Shown: positions 11,301 to 21,186, counted from the first letter of the stretch. The stretch is DNA of 64,000 nt from Thereva unica (GCA_949987705.1 OX465281.1:87820543-87884542), one strand, 5' to 3'. A program made the numbers and translations. Notes: generated by a model from the letters alone, not told the origin.

Positions 11301-11496
11301 ACGGTCTGTTCATTCCTTCCAGATAGGCGTGGTTTTCTTGGAATTTTCCCCAGGAACTGTCAAATTCCGCTAGTCTCTTCTCTATATAGTTCTTGTCTTT
11401 CCTCCCACTGCTGTCTTTCTTCATATTTGAGAGGGCCCGGCACATGGCTTCCCCAAGCTTCTTTTGTTCTTCTGTTATTTCCGAAAATGACTCCAT
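8383..11496 (-). CDS. BEL gag-protease-reverse transcriptase
   Basis: An open frame of 1037 residues. An N-terminal helical segment is followed by the DUF1759 gag-like domain (about 230-380), cysteine knuckles (CRYC..., CPNC...CNVCKQQHH; about 440-510), and a DUF1758-type aspartic protease with ALVDPGSQVTFIT near residue 555. The reverse transcriptase carries the catalytic YVDD in FYVDDMMSG near residue 970. The frame ends in a TAG at 8385-8383, in the middle of what should be continuous pol, and reading continues in the same frame afterwards. This stop is either a disabling mutation or a readthrough point; it lies between reverse transcriptase and RNase H, so a mutation is likelier. No other stop is present. 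Confidence 0.9.
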   Translation of the reverse strand: MESFSEITEEQKKLGEAMCRALSNMKKDSSGRKDKNYIEKRLAEFDSSWGKFQENHAYLEGMNRPSEPYFTQNFYNQAKAIYDEAKELLREYQQKLSKQLVETAANTSGANFNLKLNDDMEEKSLRLKKQRVKMSNIRRLLAEVAERGQAKTKTYCEFKIKQLTTQWDAIQELHEEIMTFTEEEELSHKYFKEEQYETLEEAYQETMIELQDVIEEKSQREDEAKTKLPQIKIPNFDGDYKAWKYFENIFCRLIHNNKRLGNAEKMHYLQTSLSGEAHKLIQHLASSESSYEAAWSLVTSRFNNKRKIFSTFSDAILDQPTLIIDSAKAIKQLHDQIKECLHGINSLQLETPPWEPFIAHIIRRKMDPETYKAYEQSLSDPREIPQLEDILKFLETRFQALEVIAEPRKKTESSRTINHGQSRSNYQIKNYYISTTKCRYCNGQHSIYVYQKFRVLKLAEKLNFVRQSKTCPNCLNHGTNDPCHSQSRCNVCKQQHHTLIHQEAKNPTAKQEDVPRVMSSHIATSQRTIESHVARKSCNVILATALVRAKTVRNTYEYLRALVDPGSQVTFITENSAQALGVPRMKIYSEISGIHESNAGTSHSKILVELIPRFPSNFKLQCEALILPSLTSDQPQQYIVSEDLTSWSNLILADPTYDTPGPVDMILGADVFGDILMNRIRKNKCGTLAQKTEFGWILSGPIEQKEVTRKITSMISRVDIDSQLRKFWEMEETVMRPPMSEENRTCEEQFDRTVKRNPNGTYTVQIPFKQTEWLGESKPVAIARLYQMEKRFSKSKTLRDEYNKFMEEYLQLGHMILIDPKELQCNTRNIYYMPHQAVIKEENTTTKLRVVFDASTKTSTKLSLNDLMHCGPRLQHDLQDILLRWRKHQYVFSADIEKMYRQIRVSQEHQDYQRIVWRFSTRDSIQEFKLTTVTYGTKSAPYLAIKTLQKLARDEEENHPEAAKIILNDFYVDDMMSGTSSIQEAKWLQSELIQTLKEGGFNLRKWRSNHSELIDNLQTELRDQGSIEIKDDEAVKS

Positions 11497-11593
11497 CGTG
11501 GTACTGCAGACTCGGTGATTCGGTTCTTAATGTTATTGTTGTTTTTTTACTGTTTAACTCGCAGTGCGAGTTGTGCGTAGGTGTGATTCTTTT

Positions 11594-11611
11594 CAAAGGT
11601 TCGAAGGACCA
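11594..11611 (-). promoter_or_regulatory. Putative BEL primer-binding site
   Basis: One base inside the 5' LTR on the coding strand lies TGGTCCTTCGAACCTTTG, which starts with the TGG expected to pair with a tRNA 3' CCA end. I cannot name the tRNA with confidence. Confidence 0.5.
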
Positions 11612-12034
11612 ATGTATAGCTCACTGGTATGAGCTGGACTGTTGTATGTATGTACGGGGTGATTAGGACTGCACAACCTAATCAATTTAGTAGCAGTTTT
11701 TATGTTGGTTAAAGAAAACACTTTGAGTTGCTGTTTGTTCTCAACTGAATTTTTAATTTTCCAGAGCTTAATTTATATTTTTAACATTTGTGCAACATAA
11801 TCATTTTTTTATATTAATAACTAGCATAAAACCCGCGTGCCTTGCAACGCCTTTAAATAAAAACTGTTTATTATGTGCAATGTTTCCTTCAAAAAAAAAA
11901 AACAAACAAACAAAAAAGTTAGCTGTCATTATCCCTAAAAGGGTTTATTATAGTGCATTTTTTTAATAAATATGGTAAACAAATTGCTGCGTATATCCCC
12001 TCTGCTCAACAAATCTGCAAGTTTTGAAGCAGAG

Positions 12035-13530
12035 ATTGGCATGTTTATGTCCCCCATGTCACTGCGTTAGGGGATGAATTTCGAAAAATTGCTTCTTAGT
12101 GAATGTCCATGTCATTATAGAGATGCACTGTCAAAATTAAAGCCCTTCAGCTCCAGCGGTTTGGGTTAACCCCATTTAACCCCCTTAGGAGATAAATTTT
12201 AAAAAAATCGCTCCTAAGTGGATGTCCACGTCATTATAGGGATGCACGGTCAAAATTAAAGCCCTTCAGCTTCAGCGGTGTGGGTTAACCCCATTTCACC
12301 CCCTTAGGGGATGAATTTCGAAAAATCGCTTCCTAGTGGATGTCCACGTAATTAAAGAGATGCACGGTCAAAATTTCAGCCCTAAAGCTCCAGCGGTTTG
12401 GGTAAACCCTATTTCACCCCCTTAGGGGATGAATTTCGAAAAATCGCTTTATAGTGGATGTCCACGACATTATAGGGATGGACTGTCAAAATTTCAGCCC
12501 TATAAATTTAGCGGTTTGGAACAACCCCATTTCACCCCCTTAGGGGACGAATTTCGAAAAATCGCTTCTTAGTGGATGTCCACGTCATTAAAGGGATGCA
12601 CTGTCAAAATTTCAGCCCTATAGCTCCAGCGGTTTGGGTAGAATCCATTCCCCCCCCCCCCCCCTTAGGGGATGAATTTCGAAAAATCGCTTTTGAGTGG
12701 ATGTCCACATCATTATAGGGATGCACTGTCAAAATTTCAGCCGTATAGCTCCAGCGGTTTGGGTAAACCCCATTTCACTCCCTTAGGGGATGAATTTCGA
12801 AAAATCGCTTTAATAGTGGAAGACCACGCCATTATAGGGATGCACTGTCAAAATTACAGCCCTATAGCTTTAGCGGTTTGGGTAAACCCTATTTCACCCC
12901 CTTAGGGGATGAATTTCGAAAAATCGCTCTATAGTGGATGTCCACGCCATTATAGGGATGCACTGTCAAAATTTCAGCCCTATATCTATAGCGGTTTGGA
13001 AAAACCCCATTTCACCCCCTTAGGGGATGAATTCCGAAAAATCGCTTCTTAGTGGATGTCCGCGTCATTATAGGGATGCATCAAAATTTCAGCCCTATAG
13101 CTCCAGCGGTTTGGGTAATCCCCATTTCACTCCCTTTGGGGATGAATTTCGAAAAATATTTTTAATAGTGGATGACCACGCCATTATAGGGATGCACTGT
13201 CAAAATTACAGCCCTACAGCTTTAGCGGTGGATGTCCACGTCGCTTTTTAGTGGACGTCCACGTCATTAAAGGGATGCACTGTCAAAATTTCAGCCCTAT
13301 AGCTCCAGCGGTTTGGGTAAACCCCATTTCACCCCCTTAGGGGATGAATTTCGTAAAATCGCTTCTTAGTGGATGTCCACGTCATTATAGGGATGCACTG
13401 TCAAAATTTCAGCCTTATAGCTCCATCGGTTTTGAGTTGACCCTATTTCACCCCCTTAGGGGATGAATTTCGAAAAATCGCTAGGGATGCACTGTCAAAA
13501 ATTTCAGCCCTTTAGCTCTAGCGGTTTAGG
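12035..13530. repeat. 118-bp tandem array in Helitron A
   Basis: About 12-13 units are spaced 118 bp apart (for example GGGGATGAATTT at 12307, 12425 and 12543). Each unit holds a self-complementary CCCCCTTAGGGG core, then GAATTTCGAAAAATCGCTT, GGATGTCCACG and GGATGCACTGTCAAAATT. Short open frames here are by-products of the repeat, not genes. Confidence 0.9.
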
Positions 13531-13741
13531 TTGTGCGTTGTCTGTCAGTCAGTTACTTTTTATACAATAGAAAAAAAGTAAAGAAAATAAATCCCCTTAC
13601 AACTTATTGAACCCCATTTCACCCCCTTCAACAATTTTTTCTCCAAAAAAAATAGCCTATGTCCGTCTCCAAGGTCTAAACTATGTCTGTTGCAAATTTC
13701 ATCAAAATCGGTCCAGCGGTTTAGGCGTGAAAGCGTAACAT

Positions 13742-13775
13742 ACAGACAGACAGACAGACAGACAGAGTTAGTTTC
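13742..13775. repeat. (CAGA)n microsatellite in Helitron A
   Basis: A run of ACAG/CAGA units lies just inside the Helitron 5' end, also present in copies B (31162-31212) and C (42436-42480), where it is longer. Confidence 0.9.
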
Positions 13776-13921
13776 GCATTTATAATATTAGTAAGGATTA
13801 GAGCAACATTAATCAATAAGTTATTGACTCGGTGATCGTAATTATATTTTATTATTGAGTCATCAACATGAATGACTCGGACGCGTGTGGCATACTTATC
13901 GTTTTGTTTGCTGTGCAAACA

Positions 13922-15201
13922 GCAGCCAATACCGAAAAAGGGTAACTCCAGCCTTCCCTCCAACTACCGCCCAATAGCAATCACTTCTATCCTCTCCAAA
14001 ACCATGGAGACGATAATTAACAAAAAGCTAATGGGATACCTAGAATCCAACCAACTTATAAACGACAAACAATACGGCTTCCGACAAAAAAGATCCACTG
14101 GTGATCTTTTAGTCTGCCTTACAGAACACCTCAACCGAAGTTTGCATGGATCTGGTGAATCTAGTTTGGTTGCTTTAGATATCTCCAAGGCTTTTGATAG
14201 AGTATGGCACTCAGCCTTGTTAGCTAAACTCAAAGCTATTGGAATAGACTCGCTTCTGTATAAGTGGGTTGAGAGTTTCCATTCCGGCCGTTCAATTAAG
14301 GTAGTTTTGGATGGCGTCAAATCTGAATCTCACCCCATCTCTGCGGGGGTCCCCTAGTTACTCGTACAGCTTCGATACAAGACAGACACATGCCAGATCC
14401 TGTCTTGATGATCGTGAACTAATGTTCAACTCTATTAAGAACGACATTGAACTTATTATAGAGTGGGGAAAAAAGAATCGTGTCGAATTCAACCCCTCCA
14501 AAACCAAGTACTGTCTTATTTCAAAGAAAAAGATCAACACCTCACCATCCTTGACAGTGGATAACGTAGAAATAAAGGCCGACCCATCCCTACACATCTT
14601 AGGCGTGACATTAGCCAAAGACTTGCGATGGAATGACCATATATTCCAAATCGCCAAACAAGCATCCCAGTGGTTGGGATTTCTTAAGATGTGCAGGTTC
14701 CTCCTCCAGCCATCGGCCCGTGCTGTTATTTATAAATCCTACATTCGGCCTCTTCTCGAATATAACTCCCTCGTTTGGGGCGGCGCTCCAATAACAACCT
14801 TAGCATGGTTAGATAAGGTCCAAAAAAAGGCCCTTAAGTTAATTAATAACGATACCGCTTGCTCCACCATCGACCCCCTAAGCCACCGTAGGAATGTAGC
14901 AGCACTGACAAAATTTTATCGCTACTATCACAGTGACTGTTCCTCCAAGTTAAACGCTCTCCTGCCTCCACGGCAATCTTATACCCGCAACACCAGATTA
15001 GCCCACTCGTCTCATTCCCTTCACCTGCAACTACCCTTTTCACGCACTCAACAAGATATGAATTCGTTTGTTAATCGAACAACTCGACTGTGGAATAATC
15101 TCTCGCAGTCAGTATTTCCGAGCTCCTACAACATCCAAGAGTTGAAACGCAGGGTTCATTACCACCTTCTTCAATACCCCCCGTACCTTTATAATCCTTA
15201 A
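13922..15201 (+). pseudogene. LINE A copy 1, reverse-transcriptase 3' part
   Basis: This continues the coding region broken at 4010. Fingers and palm motifs are present (NYRPIAITS, QYGFRQKRST, LDISKAFDRVWH), but after SAGVP the sequence jumps at about 14355 to YSYSFDTRQTH. The sibling at 47273-48613 has about 35 more residues there, including the catalytic FADD. The deletion removes the active site and shifts the frame. The C-terminal region (LLEYNSLVWGGAP through LRPTRLWNNLS-like sequence) is open to a stop at 15201. Confidence 0.85.
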
Positions 15202-15334
15202 CCTATTCCCCCACCCCTCCCTCGTACTAAGCTTACTGCTAGACATTGCACCATGACGTGACAAATGACATGACGGACTAGTAGTACAAAGGGTGACTCC
15301 TGAGCTTAGCACTAACACATAAAAAAAAAAAAAA

Positions 15335-15570
15335 AAATACGTGTAGCAATAGTGGGAAATGGGCTAGTATCAGAACTGGTGACAAAGTAATCCTGAGAGA
15401 AGCTAGTTCAATTAACTATAATAGTTGTAAATCCACAAGATTTTTCTAGAGAATTTGTTTTTTTCTGAACGTTAGCAAACAAACATTTCCTTCGTTCTTC
15501 GTTCGTTACACTAAAGCGGGTGTTCGAATTGGTATTGAGCGTGTTAAAGCGCCGCTGATAAACTGGGAAG
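15335..15570 (+). repeat. Left inverted arm, inner part
   Basis: Matches the reverse complement of about 21187-21425 (blocks such as CTAGTATCAGAACTGGTGA, GAGAGAAGCTAGTTCAA and GAACGTTAGCAAACAAA), at perhaps 80-85 percent by eye. It joins the outer part at 3282-3374 when the LINE is removed. Confidence 0.75.
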
Positions 15571-15576
15571 CGAACG

Positions 15577-16265
15577 ATTTTTTTTATATGATAGTTTAAG
15601 CTTAGGTGTCACCCTTTTTACTACTAGTCTGACATGTCGTACACGTCATGGTGCAATGTCTAGTAGGAAGCTTGATTCGAAGGATAGATAGAAAGGTAGG
15701 ATAGATTAGGGGGAGTCGGATGGGTGTTGGAGGAGATGGTGGTGAACTTTGTGTTTGAGTTCTTGGATGTTGTATGAGCTCAGGAATACTGACTGTGGTA
15801 GGTTGTTCCACAGTAGAGTTGTTCTTATTATAAACAAGTTTCCAAACCGGAGTGTGCACGAAGATAAGGGCTGTAGACTGTAAGGGTGAGCCGAGCGGGC
15901 AAGTATTGTGTTGCGGGAGAAATGTTGCCGTGGAGGAATGAGGTTACTTATTTCAGTGCAGCAGTCGTTGTGGTAAAAAGGTAAAATTTTGCAAGAGCTG
16001 CTACATACCTACGGTGGCTTAATGAGTCAATTGAAGGGAAAATGGCGCTATCACTAATAAGTTTGAAAGCTCGGCTCTGCACCTTGCCAAGGCAAGCTAA
16101 GGTAGTCCTCGGAGCCCCGGCTTGGAGTTGTATTCGAGGCGGGGACGAATGTAAGACTTGTAGATTGTAGCCCTGGCCGACGGCTGAAGGAGGAATTTGC
16201 ATATTTATAGGATTCCCGGGCACTGTGATGTTTGTTTAGCAATTTGGAATATATGGTTGTTGTCA
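15577..16265 (-). pseudogene. LINE A copy 2, 3' fragment
   Basis: A diverged 3' end of the same LINE family lies on the minus strand. It keeps HIFQIAKQ, the GAPRTTLACLGKVQ region, IDSLSHRRYVAALAKFY and the 3' untranslated blocks shared with copies 1 and 3, and ends in an A-rich run at 15577-15586. It is heavily 5'-truncated and frameshifted. Confidence 0.8.
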
Positions 16266-16315
16266 AAAAATGAGAGATTAAATAAACACAAAATTTCGAT
16301 TTAATGCTTGTTTAT

Positions 16316-16410
16316 TAAATGCAATGCTGGCGCGTCCATGTTCTAAAGAGAACTGCTGATTCACTATGTGAACGGAATCGTTGACTCTGAAGACAGGCAG
16401 TGAGAATAAA
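16316..16410. repeat. Repeat shared with 3160-3281
   Basis: Lies between LINE A copy 2 and the end of the broken Myb/SANT-like gene. It contains a possible polyadenylation signal for that gene on the minus strand (AATAAA-like). Shared blocks with 3160-3281 suggest one parent element. Confidence 0.45.
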
Positions 16411-16464
16411 ATGGTATTGCCGTTAGCAATTTTTCACAGCTTAAATAAATACATACATTAGAAA

Positions 16465-17025
16465 TTATAATTTTTCAATAATTTTTTCCATAGAGGTGCG
16501 GAAAACCTCAGTAGCATTGTTTAATGCTGCTACGAATTCTCTTTGAAACTGTATTTTTTCCTCCTTTTCTTTAGCTCTTTCATGTATTCGTTGCGCGCGA
16601 TATTTATAGTATCGCTAGATATGTCTTCCAATATATTTACAAGGTGATCGCTTTGTAGCCGCTTGCGTTTTTTTGGTAAACTTGGCAAATCCTCTGTTAA
16701 ATCATCCACCAGTAAACTGCTGGACGAAGGCTAGCTAGGTAAATGTGCTGGATTCAGCTTAAGCAATCGGCGTAATATCGTGGTTCTTGCCGAATATTTC
16801 TTCAAACCACTCTTGGTGTTCAAAAGTGGCCCTCGCTGCACCTGAGTTGTAGTTCTCCTTCACTCCTTTGTATTTTGTTTTCAAATTGTTGAATTTGTTT
16901 TTGCACTGTTTTTGCACACGTTTTTGGGAAAAACCCGTTGTTTTTCATTTGTCGCCTTATTATGTACCAAGCGCGGTCATTTTTACAGGAAGTTCCATCA
17001 AATAGATGTTTTTCCTCCTCCTTGG
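16465..17025 (-). pseudogene. Myb/SANT-like (trihelix) DNA-binding protein, broken
   Basis: Conceptual translation on the minus strand gives a trihelix/MADF-like pattern: AWYIIRRQM, then KYKGVKENYNSG, FEHQEWFEEIFGKN, and after a gap a charged helical C-terminus ending EVFRTSMEKIIEKL with a stop at 16467-16465. At least two frameshifts and several stops separate these pieces. Such Myb/SANT-like proteins occur as host factors and as the second gene of PIF/Harbinger-type transposons. Its place between long inverted arms fits a transposon origin. The 5' end is cut by the LINE at 17030. Confidence 0.6.
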
Positions 17026-17032
17026 CTAAATA

Positions 17033-17425
17033 GTGACCAACCCCGCGTTCACTGAAGCTACAGTTCCCCTAGAACCGTGCTCCCCTCTGATTACGATACC
17101 GAGACCTTTTGATATCTTTATATCACGATTCTCTCCTGAAACTGCGACGGAGTCTGTCTGTGAATATTTAAGGAAGAAATCTATAGACCCTGGAACTGTT
17201 TCATGCAGAAAAGTCAGCAAGGCTTCCAAGCCTGTTGCTTCTTTCGTTTTGTCTGCCGTTATTGCCGAGACTCTTTTAGATCCTATTTTCTGGCCTGCTG
17301 GTGCCCTTACCAAGCTCTTTGTTCCCCGTACCCGTACTCGAGCACATCACTCAAACGTTTCCATTCCGAGAACACCAAGGATGTCAAAAAACTTGAGACC
17401 CTTTCCCTCTACTTCCAAAACTTAA
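17033..17425 (+). pseudogene. LINE B ORF1, C-terminal part
   Basis: The open frame contains SRFSPETATESVCEYLRKK...SCRKVSKASKPVASFVLS...DPIFWPAGALTKLF, a pattern seen at the C-terminal end of ORF1 proteins of insect Jockey-type LINEs, where it contributes to RNA binding. The N-terminal part is missing. It overlaps the start of ORF2 in another frame, as usual in this group. Confidence 0.6.
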
Positions 17426-18360
17426 GGGGGACAAGGTCAAAAACTAACGACATCCTTCAGGCATCGATGGCTAGCGGGTTCGATGTCATAGCGTTCACGG
17501 AAACCTGGCTTCACGAAGGCATTCTTAATGCTGAACTCTTCGATTCCTCCTACCAAGTCTTTCGGAGGGACCGTCACACTGACTCGGAAGCTCGTCAGGG
17601 TGGCGTACTTCTCGCATGCATTAATTGTAACCCAATTTCGCTTCCTAGTTTCTCTAACCATTTGGACACTGAGCTTGTCGCTCTCAAGATTTCTTTTTCA
17701 AAATCAAATCTCTTCCTGTTGTGCTGCTATATCCCACCAGATATGATAAGCACAATTGACGATGGAGGTATAAACCTCTATGATATTCTCATCTCCTGTG
17801 TTGATTATAGCCTGAATATGATTAACACTGGTGATGAATTACTTCTTCTTAGCGACTTCAATTTACCCAATATTCAGTGGGTATTTGACGAAGCTGACGA
17901 TAACTACCTCCCCGAAGGCAATTTTAATTCTAAGGAATCCTGTTTTCTCAATTCCTTATTCTCACTTGGCCTTAATCAAATGAGTGGTGTGACTAATGTG
18001 TTAGGGAGGCAGTTGGATCTTGTATTCTTTACTGACTCAGGAAACATGATTGTTGAACCCAGTCCAATAGTCATGACGTCCGTTGACAATTACCACCCTC
18101 CTCTCCTGCTAAATTACTGCTTCAACTCAAAGAACAATCCTTGTCCGGAGGCGGTAACTCACTCTTTCAACTTTAAGAAGGCTAACTTTAATGAACTCTC
18201 ATCTAAGCTTGCCTTGATTGATTTCAACAGCTTACTTTCCGCAAATGAGTTGGATGTCGATGTGGCACGGTTTTATGCCGTACTATATGAAGCTATTGTG
18301 TACCTTTTGAGCCCCAAAAATTGCGCAGTTCTACTCCACCTTGGTACAATACTGAGCTGA
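17353..18360 (+). pseudogene. LINE B endonuclease domain
   Basis: An APE-type endonuclease of the LINE ORF2 protein, which nicks the target DNA. Visible motifs are LYFQNLRG, AFTETWLHEG (catalytic glutamate), RQGGVLLA, LLLLSDFNLPNI (catalytic SDFN) and the final SVDNYHPPLLL, where an SDHxP-type motif is expected (D present, S altered). The frame is open until a frameshift at about 18330 and then passes to another frame (PPWYNTELKHLRNQKNRLW). Confidence 0.8.
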
Positions 18361-20200
18361 AGCATTTAAGGAATCAGAAAAATAGACTCTGGAAGACCAC
18401 TTTAAAAAGGAAGGATTCTCCGAGTCTTATTACATTTACTGATTGCTATAACAGATTTCGTTGTCTCTTCTGCTCTGTATGGCGAATATCTCAGCAGCAT
18501 GAGGGACCAGGTTTATACTGATCCTAGAAACTTCTTTAAATTTGTCAACTCCAAGAAAAAAGTTGATAACTACCCAAATACTATGTAGCACACTAACTGG
18601 TCAAGTAGTGAGTCTTCCTCGATTTGCAACATGTTTGCTTCATTCTTTCATCAATCTTTCACTCCTTCCAACTTTCAGCCTAATGACAATAATTTTCGTC
18701 ACATAACTCCCCACCGAGAGGCTACTAGTTTATCTCTTTCAATTTCCATTGACGATATCATGAAAGATATTGATGAACTCCCATACGATTTCACTTCCGG
18801 CCCTGACGGTGTCCCTCCTGCTGTCCTTAAATCCTGTGTGGAGGTTCTCCAGTCTCCATTGAAAATCCTTTTTCAAAAGTCCCAGGATAAAGGGTATTTC
18901 CCTACTCTTGGAAGAATTCGTTCATAATTCCTATTCACAAAAGTGGTAGCAAGAACGAAATATCGAACTACAGACCAGTTGCCAAGCTGTCTGTCATACC
19001 GAAGCTTTTTGAATCAATCATTTATTCTGCAATCGTGCCCATCTGCAAGAAACTTATTTCAAAGAACCAGCATGGTTTTCTTCCAGCTCGTTCCACTACC
19101 ACCAATCTCCTTGAGTCAGTTCCCATGCTGTCGAAGGCTTTGCTTCCGTGTGTCAAACTGATTGTGTTTACATTGATTTTAGTAAGGCATTTGACAAGCT
19201 TTCCCACTCCATTATACTTTTCAAACTAAAAAAGTTAGGCTTACCTCAAGCTCTTCTAGTATGGTTCCGGTCCTACTTAGCTGACAGGACCTACCAAGTT
19301 CTTTTCCGTGGATCCAAATCCGCGACCATAGAGGCGTCATCCGGTGTCCCTCAAGGCAGTCATCTTGGCCCTATCCTCTTTATTCTTTCTATTGATGACA
19401 TTGTTCCCTTGCTAAGACACTGCAGAATCCTGATTTATGCTGATGACATCAAATTGTACCGTCACATTAAGAGTATTGAGGACTGCAAACTTTTGCAAGT
19501 TGACCTCGACACCTTTTACTCTTGGTGTGCTAACAACAACCTGGTTCTTAATATTAGTAAATGCGAAGTCATGACATTTTGTAGGCGACGTGATCCTATA
19601 ATTTATAGCTATTCCTTCTTTAATGAGGGTGTCCCCCGTGATAATTTTGTCAAAGATCTAGGGATTAGATTTGATACCAAGCTGGACTTTGCTTCTCATA
19701 TCAACTGTATTTCTACCAAGAGCAGCTTAGTCTTGGGTTTTATAAAACGGTGGTCCAAAGATTTTAATATCACCCTGATCACTAAACACCTCTACATCTC
19801 CCTTGTCAGACCTTTACTTGAATATGCGTCCCAGGTTTGGTCCTCTCACTTTTCTTCGCATGTTCGAAAAATTGAATCGGTTCAACGTAAGTTCGTTCGA
19901 TTCGCATTGAATCACCTTCCTTGGGAAGACCCTTTAGTTCTTCCACCATACGAATATCGACTTAAGTTACTCAACTTAAGCACTCTCCACAAGCGTCGTG
20001 AGGTGGCCGATGTTGTTTTTGTTCATCTGCTCCTTAATGGACGTGTGGACTCAGCTTTTCTAAGTCGCCGTGCGGTGTTTAGAGAGAGCAGATACAATTT
20101 AAGAGGACCACCGCCCTTACACATCAACTCCTCTAGCCCAGCTGAGAAGTGCGCCTTCTTCATAAGAAGGGAAACTCTATTATTAATATTATATGGTTAA
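18361..20200 (+). pseudogene. LINE B reverse transcriptase
   Basis: Continues the ORF2 protein in at least three frames (18321-18521, 18631-18927, 19148-20200). It includes SGPDGVPPAVLKSC, then DFSKAFDKLSH, SSGVPQGSHLGPILF and the catalytic LIYADDIKLY near 19435. The thumb and C-terminal region (PLLEYASQVWSSH, RKFVRFALNHLPWEDP) follow to a stop at 20200. The active-site YADD is intact but upstream stops and frameshifts make the copy dead. Confidence 0.85.
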
Positions 20201-20210
20201 TACTCTTCAT

Positions 20211-20790
20211 TTTTTCCTGCACGATATCGCGCGAACCAAAAAATATAACGACTTCGTTGGGGTTTCGTTCGAAGCGTATTAACGAAAATATGATCTGAAA
20301 AGATTTTTATAAAATTTGGTCGAGCCATTTGTTTGTTTAAGCGAATTAAGTGATTTTTGTACCTGCGCGATATCGCACGAACCACAAGAGATATCGACTA
20401 ACTTGAGGTGCCGTTCGAAGCATATTAGCCACAATATAATTTGAAAAGATTTTTATAATATTCGGTCGAGCCGTTTTTGGTTTAACTGACATACGTAAGT
20501 GTTTTTGTACCTGCACTATATCGCGCGAACTATAAAAAATATCGAATTAGTTGAGGTGGCGTTCGAAGAGTATTAACGAAAATATGATCTGAAAAAAGTT
20601 TCACAAAATTCGGTCGAACCGTTTTTTTGTTTAAACGACGACGTTCGTGAATTTTGTACCTGCACGATACCGCGCGAACCAAAAACTATATAGACTTCTT
20701 TGAGGTGCCGAGAGAAGAATATTAACGAAAAAAAAGCCCTGAAAAAAATTTCATAACATTCTGTTGAGCCTCTTTGTTTAAATGGAAAAA
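20211..20790. repeat. 148-bp tandem repeat, four units
   Basis: Units start near 20213, 20361, 20510 and 20659 with TGTACCTGCACGATATCGCG, then GTTCGAAG, TATTAACGAAAATATGATCTGA and TTCGGTCGAGCCGTTT. Units are about 75-85 percent alike by eye, so the array is old. No protein is encoded. Confidence 0.85.
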
Positions 20791-21186
20791 CTGATAGCTA
20801 AGTGTCAGAAAGACCTTAAATAGATAAGTTTTGCTAATATCTCATAAACTCGATGGAATGAGACCTGTTCTAAACGATCGATGAGCTCTGCACAGCGATC
20901 GCCTTCCTACAAAACATCACTTGTCAAAATCCGACAACCTTTAAAAATCGTGCAAAAATTTCGTTACCCTTTACAAACATCATAAATTTTCAAAACCTTG
21001 GATCAGTACTTTTTGACACGGAATTATTTTCTACGCGTGATACAGTTTCTGGAAATTGGGGTTCATCCCGGGATTTCCAGTAGTTACCGCAAATTTTTTT
21101 TTATCAAGTGTGACAAGTACTTTACATTGATTAGTTTTGCTAATATCTCTGGAAAGCTTTGGAATTTTCAAATGAAGTCATTCTTT
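20791..21186. other. Unassigned sequence inside inverted arms
   Basis: Two diverged blocks contain TAGTTTTGCTAATATCTC (near 20826 and 21141), hinting at an old internal duplication. No gene is seen. Confidence 0.4.

Larger units (their letters stand above)
11821..13797 (-). mobile_element. Helitron, copy A, non-autonomous
   Basis: On the minus strand it runs from TCCTTACTAATATTATAAAT to ...GGTTTTATGCTAG, the TC start and CTAG end of Helitrons. A GC-rich palindrome-prone stretch (GGCGTTGCAAGGCACGCGGG) sits just inside the 3' end. It lies between A and T, and the other LTR shows the uninterrupted TATTAATAATTAGAG, proving insertion at AT without target duplication. It has no helicase gene; most of it is a 118-bp tandem array. 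Copies B and C are at 28682-31243 and 42413-44964. Confidence 0.9.
4011..13921 (-). mobile_element. BEL/Pao LTR retrotransposon with envelope-like gene
   Basis: The two LTRs (332 bp each without the nested Helitron) begin TGT and end ACA and are flanked by a 5-bp duplication, GCAGC, at 4006-4010 and 13922-13926. The internal region on the minus strand holds gag, protease, reverse transcriptase, RNase H, integrase and an envelope-like gene in one frame interrupted by one stop. I count a single difference between the LTRs (T versus C near 4073 and 11675), so insertion was recent. A Helitron sits in the 5' LTR, and the integrase core is deleted. Confidence 0.95.
11613..13921 (-). repeat. BEL 5' LTR interrupted by Helitron
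   Basis: Positions 11613-11820 and 13798-13921 together make 332 bp, the same length as the 3' LTR, with one substitution. The extra 1977 bp are the Helitron at 11821-13797. As this is the promoter-bearing LTR, the insertion probably alters transcription of the element. Confidence 0.95.
3375..15334 (+). mobile_element. LINE family A, copy 1 (split by BEL element)
   Basis: A 5'-truncated non-LTR retrotransposon interrupts one arm of an inverted repeat. It has an A-run at 15320-15335 and its 5' part begins just before the pre-reverse-transcriptase region, so the endonuclease is missing. The BEL element at 4011-13921 splits it with a GCAGC duplication. Two other copies of the same family are at 15577-16265 and 46791-48671 (both minus). 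By its reverse transcriptase it belongs to the Jockey/CR1 group; I cannot assign the clade more closely. Confidence 0.85.
17030..20210 (+). mobile_element. LINE family B, Jockey-like
   Basis: A non-LTR element keeps the end of ORF1, an APE-type endonuclease and a reverse transcriptase on the plus strand. It is truncated at the 5' end and broken by several frameshifts. A 148-bp tandem repeat follows directly, which may be its 3' tail region or part of the older host element. Confidence 0.8.

Noticed and set aside
12672..13251. Open frames with repeated FRKI...DHAIIGMHCQNYSP peptides
   Set aside because: They are translations of the 118-bp non-coding array, occur in several frames and recur in Helitrons B and C.
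12035..13530. Direct repeats that could suggest a CRISPR array
   Set aside because: Units are contiguous at 118 bp with no unique spacers, lie in a eukaryotic Helitron, and no Cas-like gene is present.
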